A stretch of DNA of 64,000 nucleotides from a virus (IMGVR_UViG_3300025099_000001:1-64000), one strand, 5' to 3'; positions 41,223-48,124 are shown, numbered from the stretch's first letter. The notes: generated by a model from the letters alone, not told the origin. A program made the numbers and translations.

Positions 41223-41867
41223 ATGAAAAAGACAGTAAAAAAACTTGTGATGAAGGCAATGAGAATGCCTCACATACATCACATCAATAAACAAGGTAAT
41301 GCAATTGTTAGAAAAAAAGAGTTGCAACACATGATATGTCAAGCACAGAAAATGATTGAACATAAAAATAAACCTCTTGGTGAAAATTCAGATTCAGTAA
41401 CTGAAAAAACTGATGACAATGGTAATATATACTACACTCATTCAACAGGATTTTATAATGTAACAATTGGAAAATGGGTTGATGAAGGTTTGTTGACTCG
41501 TAGCAAGGAAAATGGATATAAATTAACAGAGTTAGGTAGATTATTTGCATCCACAGATACACGTGCATATGAGATTGATAAGTGGAAACGTAAATTCAAA
41601 TTAGAAAAGGCACGTGCTGATAGATTAAATTCTCACACTAATGATTTGTTAATTCAGAAAAGAAAATTACAAGACAGAATTGATGAGATTTATTTTGGAA
41701 AAGAATTTATGGATTCAGATGACAAAGGTAGTTTACAAGAATATTTTGTTACAGATGAATGTGAATCTATTGTGACATCATCACCACCAAATTCAATCAT
41801 CAACACTTGCTTAACTAATATGCAAGAAAGTTTAAATTGCATAACACAACATATTAATAAAGAATAA
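41223..41867 (+). CDS. Early protein with possible winged-helix segment (214 aa)
   Basis: A 214-aa protein with a very basic N-terminus (MKKTVKKLVMKAMRMPHIHH) and a segment near residues 78-120 (FYNVTIGKWVDEGLLTRSKE, then GYKLTELGRLF) that reads like the recognition helix and wing of a winged-helix domain. A coiled coil follows (KWKRKFKLEKARADRLN...LLIQKRKLQDRIDE). It could be an early DNA-binding regulator. The assignment is tentative. Confidence 0.45.
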   Translation: MKKTVKKLVMKAMRMPHIHHINKQGNAIVRKKELQHMICQAQKMIEHKNKPLGENSDSVTEKTDDNGNIYYTHSTGFYNVTIGKWVDEGLLTRSKENGYKLTELGRLFASTDTRAYEIDKWKRKFKLEKARADRLNSHTNDLLIQKRKLQDRIDEIYFGKEFMDSDDKGSLQEYFVTDECESIVTSSPPNSIINTCLTNMQESLNCITQHINKE

Positions 41868-41884
41868 TTTTGTTTGTTTTTGTT

Positions 41885-41926
41885 CCACCAACCTCACTGT
41901 TAGTCGCAGTGGGGATTTGGTGGTAG
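41885..41926 (+). promoter_or_regulatory. Nested-hairpin RNA element, copy 3
   Basis: Outer stem CCACC (41885-41889) / GGTGG (41919-41923), internal loop AA opposite ATTT, inner 9-bp stem 41892-41900 / 41906-41914 (CCTCACTGT / GCAGTGGGG), loop TAGTC, then TAG. The fifth outer pair is C-G here instead of G-C in copies 1-2, a compensatory double change. Begins 18 nt after the stop of the 214-aa gene. Confidence 0.75.
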
Positions 41927-41959
41927 TGGGCAATAGTGCCTTAATTAAATTACAAACAA

Positions 41960-42259
41960 ATGAAAAAATTAACTGACACAACTGATATGCTTAATGAAGT
42001 ATATAGAGTTGTACTTAATCACTATGTTGCAATTGGTAGAGATAATTCAAAAACTATTTTTGATAAGATAGATGATTTGCAAAGAACAATAAAAAATAGT
42101 ATTGCTATCATTCCTATTCAAGATTATGAACTCACTGATTCTGGAAATTTAAAATTATTTAGAAACGGAGTTTTGTTTAATACTTATTATGATGTAGATA
42201 GTATTGCACAAGCTAAAATAATAATTGATGATGAAAATAAAAAACTTGGTTATGAATAA
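41960..42259 (+). CDS. Small early protein (99 aa)
   Basis: A 99-aa protein, MKKLTDTTDMLNEVYRVVLN, with a helical first half and a beta half (DYELTDSGNLKLFRNGVLFN). No family recognised. The last codons overlap the ATG of the next gene by 8 nt, so the two are coupled. Confidence 0.5.
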   Translation: MKKLTDTTDMLNEVYRVVLNHYVAIGRDNSKTIFDKIDDLQRTIKNSIAIIPIQDYELTDSGNLKLFRNGVLFNTYYDVDSIAQAKIIIDDENKKLGYE

Positions 42260-42455
42260 AATAGAGATAGAAAGAAATGATGTGATTAGATTCACAGAAG
42301 TTACTCCAAATAATTTTTGGACAATAAAATGGGAACGTGGAAGTGGATACGCATATAAAGATAAAAGTGATGCTTGTATTGGACACGTTAATAAAGATTG
42401 GTTGCTTTGGATGATTAAAAAAGGAAGTGCAGAGTTAATCAAGGCAAAATCATAA
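42252..42455 (+). CDS. Small early protein (67 aa)
   Basis: A 67-aa protein, MNKIEIERNDVIRFTEVTPN, then NFWTIKWERGSGYAYKDKSD. I chose the ATG at 42252, which overlaps the previous stop, over one at 42225. Trp-rich beta pattern. It is the last gene before a strong terminator. Function unknown. Confidence 0.5.
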   Translation: MNKIEIERNDVIRFTEVTPNNFWTIKWERGSGYAYKDKSDACIGHVNKDWLLWMIKKGSAELIKAKS

Positions 42456-42465
42456 AATAATTTAA

Positions 42466-42511
42466 GGCACGATTTCGTATCTAAAAAGATATGATGTCGT
42501 GTCTTTTTTTT
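42466..42511 (+). terminator. Long intrinsic terminator of the first early unit
   Basis: A 17-pair stem (42466-42482 with 42487-42503, one T-T mismatch, three G-U pairs, AAAA loop) is followed by eight T (42504-42511). It ends the unit starting at 39902. Confidence 0.9.
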
Positions 42512-42518
42512 GTCCTAT

Positions 42519-42579
42519 GGACTTACGAGCTCTATGGACTTACGAAAAAAAATACAAAAAGATCCGTAGGGACTTACGA
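42519..42579 (+). repeat. Three tandem GGACTTACGA motifs in an intergenic region
   Basis: Exact copies at 42519-42528, 42536-42545 and 42570-42579, the first two preceded by CTAT. They lie between the terminator of one early unit and the promoter-like element of the next. A protein binding site array or origin-type element is possible. Confidence 0.75.
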
Positions 42580-42603
42580 TAAATTAAAAGCCATTTCATT
42601 AGG

Positions 42604-42630
42604 TTATTAAGTATTTATTATGTATTTTTA
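42604..42630 (+). promoter_or_regulatory. Possible early promoter region (TGTATTTTTA)
   Basis: TTATTAAGTATTTATTATG is followed by TGTATTTTTA (42621-42630), 30 nt before the ATG at 42660. The first part recurs at 39836-39850 (TTAAGTATTTA) and the last at 36274 and 45056. Confidence 0.4.
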
Positions 42631-42659
42631 CCAAAGTTATTAATTAAATTTACTTACAA

Positions 42660-42887
42660 ATGAATACAAACTATGGGACATACGACTATTTATTGTCACC
42701 AAACAATAATATAGTTGTTCATTATGAGCTGTATGAACAGCCAGAATCTGAAGACAGAATAACTCCTGAAAGAAAAGAAATTATAATAAACAAATTAATT
42801 CTTCACGGTGATGAAGTGCAGGATGAATTAGAAGGTTTGTTAGAAAATATTCAATCTGATATGGAATTAAATTACGAGAAATTATGA
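42660..42887 (+). CDS. Small acidic early protein (75 aa)
   Basis: A 75-aa acidic protein, MNTNYGTYDYLLSPNNNIVV, ending IQSDMELNYEKL. It contains a one-mismatch form of the early 10-mer (GGACATACGA, 42676-42685). Its stop overlaps the next ATG (ATGA). Function unknown. Confidence 0.5.
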   Translation: MNTNYGTYDYLLSPNNNIVVHYELYEQPESEDRITPERKEIIINKLILHGDEVQDELEGLLENIQSDMELNYEKL

Positions 42888-42997
42888 AGGATATAAAATT
42901 TTGGACAGCTCTTAAGAGACAAGCATTAAAGAGTGGAGATATAATGTATGCAATACATTGTGATAAAATGATTTATGAACTTAAAAATAAAAAATAA
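42884..42997 (+). CDS. Tiny early protein (37 aa)
   Basis: A 37-codon frame, MKDIKFWTALKRQALKSGDI, ending IYELKNKK, overlapping the previous stop by 4 nt and ending 4 nt before the methyltransferase ATG. Basic, helical. Function unknown. Confidence 0.45.
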   Translation: MKDIKFWTALKRQALKSGDIMYAIHCDKMIYELKNKK

Positions 42998-43001
42998 AAA
43001 A

Positions 43002-43757
43002 ATGAAAGTATTAGAATTATTTAGTGGTAGCCGTTCTATTGGAAAGGTTGCTGAAGAAAAAGGACACGAAGTATTTTCTGTAGATGCTATAGGTTACCCA
43101 AACACAGATTGGGTTGGAGATATTTTAGATTGGGACTACAGACTTAATGAAATGAATGTAGGTGAGTTAGATGAGCTTTGGATACCCGATGTAATATGGG
43201 CATCGCCACCTTGCACAGATTTTTCAGTAGCTTGTATAGGTAAAAAATGGGTAAGTGGACACGAGTACCAACCAAGAGATCCTGAGCTCTTAGGTATAAA
43301 AATTTTCAATCAAACATTAGAAATTATAGCAACGTATTTAGAAAAAAATCCTAATCTTGTTTGGTACATAGAGAATCCACGTGGAAAGATGAGAAAGTCT
43401 CCAGAATGGGCTAATCTTCAACACGTTAGACAAACTGTGTCATACTGTTCTTACGGTGATTCACGAATGAAGCCAACTGACATATGGACTAATGCTTTAA
43501 ATTGGAAACCAAAGCCATTATGTAAAAACTACAAGTACGATGCTGATGGTAATATAATAAATAGACACTGTCATCACGAGGCATCACAAAGAGGAGAGAC
43601 AGTTAGGAAACTTAGAGAGAGAGGTATAGATGCTAAGAAAGGAGGTACGGAGTCACTTAAAAATAATCATGAACGTAGTAAGATACCAAGAGAGTTATGC
43701 GAAGAGATAGTTGATAATATGCTTTTTGAATACGAGGGGAGCCTACTACCATTTTAA
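43002..43757 (+). CDS. C5-cytosine DNA methyltransferase (251 aa)
   Basis: Motif I is VLELFSGSRSIGKVAEEKG (SAM binding) and motif IV is WASPPCTDFS with the catalytic Cys near residue 70. Motif VI is ENPRGKM rather than the usual ENV. The ATG at 43002 (MKVLELF) fits motif I better than one at 42975. At 251 aa it is shorter than most C5 enzymes and has little room for a large target-recognition domain, as in phage orphan methyltransferases. No restriction endonuclease is next to it, so protection of phage DNA from host restriction is the likely role. The target is unknown. Confidence 0.85.
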   Translation: MKVLELFSGSRSIGKVAEEKGHEVFSVDAIGYPNTDWVGDILDWDYRLNEMNVGELDELWIPDVIWASPPCTDFSVACIGKKWVSGHEYQPRDPELLGIKIFNQTLEIIATYLEKNPNLVWYIENPRGKMRKSPEWANLQHVRQTVSYCSYGDSRMKPTDIWTNALNWKPKPLCKNYKYDADGNIINRHCHHEASQRGETVRKLRERGIDAKKGGTESLKNNHERSKIPRELCEEIVDNMLFEYEGSLLPF

Positions 43758-43778
43758 TAATCAAATCAATAATAAATT

Positions 43779-43919
43779 ATGGAAGAAAAACTAAAAACTT
43801 ATAAATGTATAGAACACGGAGAGATATTTTATATAGATGCAAAAAATATGGAACAAGCAATAGAATTTGCATTAATGTATGGTGGAAGTGTAATTAGAGA
43901 AGTTAAATCAAATAAATAA
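43779..43919 (+). CDS. Tiny early protein (46 aa)
   Basis: A 46-codon frame, MEEKLKTYKCIEHGEIFYID, then KNMEQAIEFALMYGGSVIRE. Reads like a small alpha/beta protein (K.ie.GeifyidA.nmeqAiefA). Short gap to the methyltransferase and an A/T-rich leader. Function unknown. Confidence 0.5.
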   Translation: MEEKLKTYKCIEHGEIFYIDAKNMEQAIEFALMYGGSVIREVKSNK

Positions 43920-43937
43920 TAAATTAAATTAAAAAAA

Positions 43938-44354
43938 ATGAAGAAAATAAATATTGACAGATATATGTCTACAAATGACTTTGTGTATAAAAACAAATTA
44001 GATAAAGAGGCTATTGAGCTCTTTGGTGAAGGCTGGGAATCCGAAGATGATATAGATCAGATTGAAAAATTATGTGATCACGTAAGCCCTAATAAATACA
44101 TGGTTAGTTCTATACATGGATTAAAATATGAGGATGATATTGAAGTTCGTGAAATAGATGGACTTACGACTAAAGAAGATATTATGGAGTTTTGCGATGA
44201 TTTAGCTACAAAAATAACAGAGGATATACATGGTGATGCTAAAACCTGTACAGGTAATATGCCTGAAGAAAGTCTTAAATCATATCATAATATTTACGGG
44301 GTTATAGAAGATTATATAGATAAAAATTATATCCTTAACTTTGTAAGAAAGTAA
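43938..44354 (+). CDS. Early acidic protein (138 aa)
   Basis: A 138-aa acidic protein, MKKINIDRYMSTNDFVYKNK, with ELFGEGWESEDDIDQIEKLC. No domain or membrane segment recognised. It contains a GGACTTACGA copy at 44160-44169 in frame 1 (coding DGLTT). It is preceded by an AAATTAAATTAAA leader and followed 5 nt later by the 229-aa gene. Confidence 0.45.
   Translation: MKKINIDRYMSTNDFVYKNKLDKEAIELFGEGWESEDDIDQIEKLCDHVSPNKYMVSSIHGLKYEDDIEVREIDGLTTKEDIMEFCDDLATKITEDIHGDAKTCTGNMPEESLKSYHNIYGVIEDYIDKNYILNFVRK
44160..44169 (+). repeat. GGACTTACGA motif (inside the 138-aa gene)
   Basis: Exact copy, frame 1 of its gene. Belongs to the dispersed early-region family. Confidence 0.6.
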
Positions 44355-44359
44355 AAATC

Positions 44360-45049
44360 ATGGATAAATTTATAGCAATAGTATCATGTGACTCACAAAG
44401 CAGCTCACATGGAGTAAGGGAAAAGTTAAGAAAACCTACATCTTACATTGATGTTGGCTATTCTCACAGCACAACAGCTGTACTACACAGTGCTTTAAAA
44501 TCTTGGAAGAAAGGAAAAGATTTATGGTTTTGGAAAACCTACCCTAAAGAGCTTAAGTTTTTAGAGGTAGAAGAACACGCTCATAAGAGTTTTATTCAAG
44601 AATTAAAATACGATAAAAACAATATTTCACGTAGATTAAAAAATATTCCTTTTACGCATTTTTATTATATGACAGATAATTTTTTAAAGTTAACAGATGG
44701 ATATAATTCACAAGTTCTTTCAGTAATTCCATACGATGAGAGTATATATGGGGTAATTACAGATATAGACACTTTAGATCCTCAGTTTGTAACACGTGAA
44801 ATTTATGATAAAATTCAAGATAATGCAAACAATATAATAAAGATGTATTTTGACTCTGAGGGACTTACGAGTGACATATATAACTTTCCTAAAGAACTCC
44901 ATTTATCGCCTAAAAAAAATGAGTTTAGAATACCAAACGAAGTAATTGACTATAATAAATTTAATTATGAAACTGGAATGGTAAGGGGTGACAGCTATTC
45001 CTTTGAAGCAAAAGAAAACTTTTTACATTTTGATTTGGTTGGTAAGTAA
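44360..45049 (+). CDS. Early protein of unknown function (229 aa)
   Basis: A 229-aa protein, MDKFIAIVSCDSQSSSHGVR, with many aromatic residues (LKSWKKGKDLWFWKTYPKEL) and no recognised domain. It contains a GGACTTACGA copy at 44861-44870 (coding EGLTS). It ends the second early unit; the 124-nt gap after it holds a promoter-like element and a structured leader. Confidence 0.4.
   Translation: MDKFIAIVSCDSQSSSHGVREKLRKPTSYIDVGYSHSTTAVLHSALKSWKKGKDLWFWKTYPKELKFLEVEEHAHKSFIQELKYDKNNISRRLKNIPFTHFYYMTDNFLKLTDGYNSQVLSVIPYDESIYGVITDIDTLDPQFVTREIYDKIQDNANNIIKMYFDSEGLTSDIYNFPKELHLSPKKNEFRIPNEVIDYNKFNYETGMVRGDSYSFEAKENFLHFDLVGK
44861..44870 (+). repeat. GGACTTACGA motif (inside the 229-aa gene)
   Basis: Exact copy, frame 1 of its gene. 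Confidence 0.6.
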
Positions 45050-45055
45050 TTATTA

Positions 45056-45065
45056 TGTATTTTTA
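45056..45065 (+). promoter_or_regulatory. Possible early promoter element (TGTATTTTTA)
   Basis: Third exact TGTATTTTTA, preceded by TATTA as in the 42.6-kb copy. It lies just upstream of the structured leader at 45085-45153 and 109 nt before the ATG at 45174. Confidence 0.4.
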
Positions 45066-45084
45066 AACCGAATTTGATTTGTAC

Positions 45085-45153
45085 ACGAGTTGATGTTAGG
45101 CGAAATCAACAACGTAATTAGAAACTGTATGGCGTGTTTCTTCCTCGTTTTTT
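45085..45153 (+). promoter_or_regulatory. Three-way-junction-like leader RNA with T-run
   Basis: ACGAG (45085-45089) pairs with CTCGT (45144-45148) and encloses two hairpins: GTTGAT / ATCAAC (45089-45094 and 45105-45110) and AGAAAC / GTTTCT (45120-45125 and 45136-45141). Six T follow (45148-45153). The position between a promoter-like element and a gene fits an attenuator, a riboswitch-like leader or a small RNA. There is no match to a known class that I can name. Confidence 0.5.
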
Positions 45154-45173
45154 ATTAATATAAATATTAAATT

Positions 45174-45350
45174 ATGGATAAAGAATATCAAGAAAAATTA
45201 GGAAACTATAAGTACAGAGTATTAAACTTTAATAAATGGAACGAATATATTAAAGAAGAATACCAAAAGACAGCTCTTAAGAATATAAATAGAAAAGCTA
45301 AAAAACAAAGAGAGCAAATTAAAAACAGTCCTTTAAATTTCTGTATATAA
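45174..45350 (+). CDS. Small basic early protein (58 aa)
   Basis: A 58-codon frame, MDKEYQEKLGNYKYRVLNFN, then NINRKAKKQREQIKNSPLNF. It is helical and basic. Its stop overlaps the next ATG (TAATG), and it lies downstream of a structured leader. Function unknown. Confidence 0.5.
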   Translation: MDKEYQEKLGNYKYRVLNFNKWNEYIKEEYQKTALKNINRKAKKQREQIKNSPLNFCI

Positions 45351-45493
45351 TGAAAGAAGTTCATCAGTTGATCTTGAAAGAAAAATTAAAAGATAAGCCA
45401 AATGTAAAATATATACAATGGCTACAAAAATTAAATCAAGATATACTTAAGAAAATTATTATAAATAACTATACGCATAAAGAGAGGGAATAA
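45350..45493 (+). CDS. Small basic early protein (47 aa)
   Basis: A 47-codon frame, MKEVHQLILKEKLKDKPNVK, then YIQWLQKLNQDILKKIIINN, coupled to the previous gene by a 1-nt overlap. Helical and basic. The gap after it holds the 15-bp stem element at 45553-45615. Function unknown. Confidence 0.5.
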   Translation: MKEVHQLILKEKLKDKPNVKYIQWLQKLNQDILKKIIINNYTHKERE

Positions 45494-45552
45494 TCCCAAT
45501 AATTTTATAGGTGTAAGATACCTTAATATTAAATGTTTGCTCTTTATATTTT

Positions 45553-45615
45553 ATAAGGGGGTGGTTATAAAGGCGATATTGCCAAACACGTTAATACTTT
45601 TAGCTACTCCCTTAT
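45553..45615 (+). promoter_or_regulatory. Long-stem structured leader upstream of 45640
   Basis: ATAAGGGGGTGGTTA (45553-45567) can pair with TAGCTACTCCCTTAT (45601-45615) over 15 bp with three G-U pairs. Inside is a GGC-GATATT-GCC hairpin (45572-45583). There is no T-run. It lies 25 nt before the next ATG and may control its translation or be a processing site. Confidence 0.55.
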
Positions 45616-45639
45616 GAAAATTAAATTAAATTAAATGTA

Positions 45640-45885
45640 ATGAAATCACTTTCACTATACTTAGTGGAGCAGCTAAAGTCTGCTCAAAAACAAAAAATTT
45701 ACAATAAAAAAAACCGATTAAATCATATTGATCTTAATGATTTTTTTAAATACAGTGGTAACATAGAAATAAAAAATAAATTTGTTTCTGCGTGTAGATT
45801 GCCAATACCACGTTTTGAGAGAGAAATTATTAATAATGATATGAGTAAATATAAATTAATTAAAAGATATGAGCCAAGAAATTGA
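45640..45885 (+). CDS. Small basic early protein (81 aa)
   Basis: An 81-aa protein, MKSLSLYLVEQLKSAQKQKI, then YNKKNRLNHIDLNDFFKYSG. It is basic and helical, downstream of a long-stem leader and with a TTAAA-repeat before the ATG. It overlaps the next gene by 17 nt. Function unknown. Confidence 0.5.
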   Translation: MKSLSLYLVEQLKSAQKQKIYNKKNRLNHIDLNDFFKYSGNIEIKNKFVSACRLPIPRFEREIINNDMSKYKLIKRYEPRN

Positions 45886-46123
45886 TGTGCCAGATTATTA
45901 TGTAGGAGACACCTACAGAGAAGGATATTACCAAGCAAGATACGTTGTAGAAGATTTTAATTGTACGTGGAATGTAGGCAATGTTGTAACATATTGTTTA
46001 CGAAGTTCTGAAAAACATGAGAGTCCAATAGAATGTTTAAAAAAATCAATCAACCACTTAAAATTTGAAATAGAAAGATTAGAAAAATTAGAAAAAAAAA
46101 GAAATGAAAAAAGAGATATTTAA
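45869..46123 (+). CDS. Small early protein with C-terminal coiled coil (84 aa)
   Basis: An 84-aa protein, MSQEIDVPDYYVGDTYREGY, then a C-terminal helix (LKKSINHLKFEIERLEKLEK). It overlaps its neighbours by 17 and 20 nt. Function unknown. Confidence 0.5.
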   Translation: MSQEIDVPDYYVGDTYREGYYQARYVVEDFNCTWNVGNVVTYCLRSSEKHESPIECLKKSINHLKFEIERLEKLEKKRNEKRDI

Positions 46124-46403
46124 CACTTACGCAACTTTAGTTGCAGATAAATTTTACATTTCACTACAAGAAATGTTTTCCAAGTCACGTGTTCACCCAC
46201 GTCCTGAAGCCAGGCAAATGCTTTATTACTTAGCTTATGAACGTCCTATAAAAATTGGTAGTATTAGAAGGTTCATGGAAGAAAATGGGCTTCCTGTTCA
46301 GCACAATACCATAATGAAAGGATATAAAAAAGCAAAAAAAGCTGTTGAGGAAGATAAAGATTATCAAGCTTTTGTTAAAAAAACAACAGAGAATGTACAG
46401 TAA
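46104..46403 (+). CDS. DnaA domain-IV-like DNA-binding protein (99 aa)
   Basis: A 99-aa protein whose residues about 30-90 follow the DnaA C-terminal pattern: RPEARQMLYYLAYERPIKIG, then SIRRFMEENGLPVQHNTIMK, where HNTIMKGYKK takes the place of the DnaA signature HTTVxHAxKK. There is no AAA+ domain. It may bind DnaA-box-like sites to direct replication or to interfere with host initiation. The hit is by eye, and a generic helix-turn-helix protein is the alternative. It lies upstream of the recombination and replication genes. Confidence 0.5.
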   Translation: MKKEIFNTYATLVADKFYISLQEMFSKSRVHPRPEARQMLYYLAYERPIKIGSIRRFMEENGLPVQHNTIMKGYKKAKKAVEEDKDYQAFVKKTTENVQ

Positions 46404-46785
46404 GAAGGATATATTTAATCAAGCTCTAAAGGATGATACAATATACTATCATAGAAACGGTGGAATTAGCATGATTAATTTAGGTGTTAAGATCAATAAG
46501 TTTCCAAGTAAATTAGAAATTTTAAATTGTTCAAAAAACGGAGATTATTATCAAGAATTAACAGACGAAGAATATCAAATATTTTATGCTCACGGTTGGG
46601 AAAAAGGTTGTAGATTGTTAGCCTTAAGCAATTGTAAACGTAAGGTTGATCTTATACAATATAAGATGAAGACAGAAGTAAACACACGTAAAAACGATAA
46701 GTTTATTAAAAATCTTAAAACTAAAAGAGATTTAATAATGAAAAAATATACTTATCACACAAATAAACTAATTAAATTAAATTAA
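46393..46785 (+). CDS. Early protein of unknown function (130 aa)
   Basis: A 130-aa basic protein, MYSKKDIFNQALKDDTIYYH, with a Cys at LLALSNCKRKVDLIQYKM. I chose the ATG at 46393, which overlaps the DnaA-like stop by 11 nt, over one at 46345. A TTAAA-type run marks its 3' end just before the Erf gene. Function unknown. Confidence 0.45.
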   Translation: MYSKKDIFNQALKDDTIYYHRNGGISMINLGVKINKFPSKLEILNCSKNGDYYQELTDEEYQIFYAHGWEKGCRLLALSNCKRKVDLIQYKMKTEVNTRKNDKFIKNLKTKRDLIMKKYTYHTNKLIKLN

Positions 46786-46790
46786 ATAAA

Positions 46791-47369
46791 ATGGAAAAGA
46801 AAAACATTTACAAAGCTCTTGCTGATTTTCAACAAGAAGTACCTGTGCTTTTAAAAGGCACAGATGGTTATGGATACAAGTATATAAAACTTGAACATAT
46901 AATAACACAGATTAATCCACTATTAAAAAAACATAATTTAGGATTTACACAACTGTTACAGGATGATGGTTTAACAACAGTTTTGTTTCATCATCCGAGT
47001 GGAGAAAAACTATCATCTCATGCAGTCATTCCTGAGTGTTCAATGAAAGGTATGAATGTATATCAGTCAAAAGGTAGTGGAATAACATATTACAGAAGAT
47101 ATATGTTGTCATCAATGTTAGGAATAATAAGTGATGCAGATACAGACGCTAACATTTACAATACAGTAGTTCCACAAGTTAAAAAGAAAGCTGATAAAAG
47201 TGTCACTAAGGTTAGATTAGAAGTGGGAGGTGAAGACTGGAAAAATGTATTAAAATATATTGCTGATCCACAAATTAAAGCATTAGGACTGCCTGTTATA
47301 GTAGAACATATACAACAAAAGTTTGATGTTTCTGCTAAAATTAAAAAAGAGCTTTCTAAGCATATATAA
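46791..47369 (+). CDS. erf: Erf-family single-strand annealing protein (192 aa)
   Basis: An ERF-superfamily recombinase. Visible pattern: NIYKALADFQQEVPVLLKGT, GYKYIKLEHIITQINPLLKK, LTTVLFHHPSGEKLSSH, and the core GSGITYYRRYMLSSMLGI followed by ISDADTDAN. It anneals single strands during recombination-dependent replication or end repair. The exonuclease directly downstream (1-nt overlap) completes a Red/RecET-like module. Confidence 0.85.
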   Translation: MEKKNIYKALADFQQEVPVLLKGTDGYGYKYIKLEHIITQINPLLKKHNLGFTQLLQDDGLTTVLFHHPSGEKLSSHAVIPECSMKGMNVYQSKGSGITYYRRYMLSSMLGIISDADTDANIYNTVVPQVKKKADKSVTKVRLEVGGEDWKNVLKYIADPQIKALGLPVIVEHIQQKFDVSAKIKKELSKHI

Positions 47370-48124
47370 TGGAGCTTATTAATTTAATTGAGGTTGTAAA
47401 CAACCTTAAAGATGATTCTAAGTATTATGGGACTTACGGGAAACAATGGTTATCTAATTCAGACATTGGTACACTTTTAAAAAATCCTAAAAATTTTAGA
47501 AAACCTCAACAAGAAACTAAGGCAATGATTGAGGGAAGGTATTTTCATACTGCTATGTTAGAGCCACATAAGTTAGATGATTTTGTGTGTTTAACTTTGG
47601 CAAGTAGAAATACAAAAGCATATAAAGATTATGTTGCAGCTAATGATAAAGAAATTTATTTATTAGCGAAAGAAGTTCAGTCTTTAAATATCATTGTAGA
47701 TGTTATGAAAAATAATCATAAAATGAGAAACGCTATTTATGATAAAAGTAATTTTTATGAAGTTCCTATGGTTAAAGAAATTGGAGGTGTAAAATGGAAA
47801 GGTAAGGCTGATATAGTATGTAAGGATCAGTTAATTGATATAAAAACTACCTCTGATATTTCTAAGTTTAAATTTTCTGCACGTAAATACAATTATGATA
47901 GCCAGGCATATATATATCAACAGCTTTTTGGAAAGCCATTAGTTTTTTACGTTATTGATAAACTTACTCATGATTTAGGAATATACGAGCCATCATCAGA
48001 TTTTTTAAATTACGGAGAAGAAAAGGTTATGAGGGCTATTGAGGTATACAATACATTTTATAATGAAGAAGGACCTCATATGTTAGCAGATATAAATCAA
48101 TACGTTCATTATGAAACATTATAG
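47369..48124 (+). CDS. RecE-like PD-(D/E)xK exonuclease (251 aa)
   Basis: A 251-aa nuclease. The hallmarks of the RecE/YqaJ-like exonuclease fold are present: MIEGRYFHTAMLEPHKL near residue 55, KGKADIVCKDQLIDIKTTSD (acidic D, then DIK active-site residues, near residues 147-162) and a following YDSQAYIYQQLFG helix. It overlaps the Erf gene by 1 nt. Role: making 3' single strands for the annealing protein. The GGACTTACGG variant at 47430-47439 lies in a different codon frame. Confidence 0.8.
   Translation: MELINLIEVVNNLKDDSKYYGTYGKQWLSNSDIGTLLKNPKNFRKPQQETKAMIEGRYFHTAMLEPHKLDDFVCLTLASRNTKAYKDYVAANDKEIYLLAKEVQSLNIIVDVMKNNHKMRNAIYDKSNFYEVPMVKEIGGVKWKGKADIVCKDQLIDIKTTSDISKFKFSARKYNYDSQAYIYQQLFGKPLVFYVIDKLTHDLGIYEPSSDFLNYGEEKVMRAIEVYNTFYNEEGPHMLADINQYVHYETL
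47430..47439 (+). repeat. GGACTTACGG motif variant (inside the RecE-like gene)
   Basis: Differs from GGACTTACGA only at the last base and is read in another frame (GGG ACT TAC GGG), so protein coding does not explain it. Confidence 0.5.

Noticed and set aside
40592-41926. CRISPR-like array
   Set aside because: The three repeats are separated by genes of 465-645 bases and have no spacer pattern. They are structured RNA elements.
40592-41926. Intrinsic terminators for each early gene
   Set aside because: No T-run follows any of the three hairpins, in contrast to the true terminators at 42466-42511 and 48600-48630.
43002-43919. Restriction-modification system
   Set aside because: Only a methyltransferase is present. 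The flanking genes are tiny and lack nuclease motifs.
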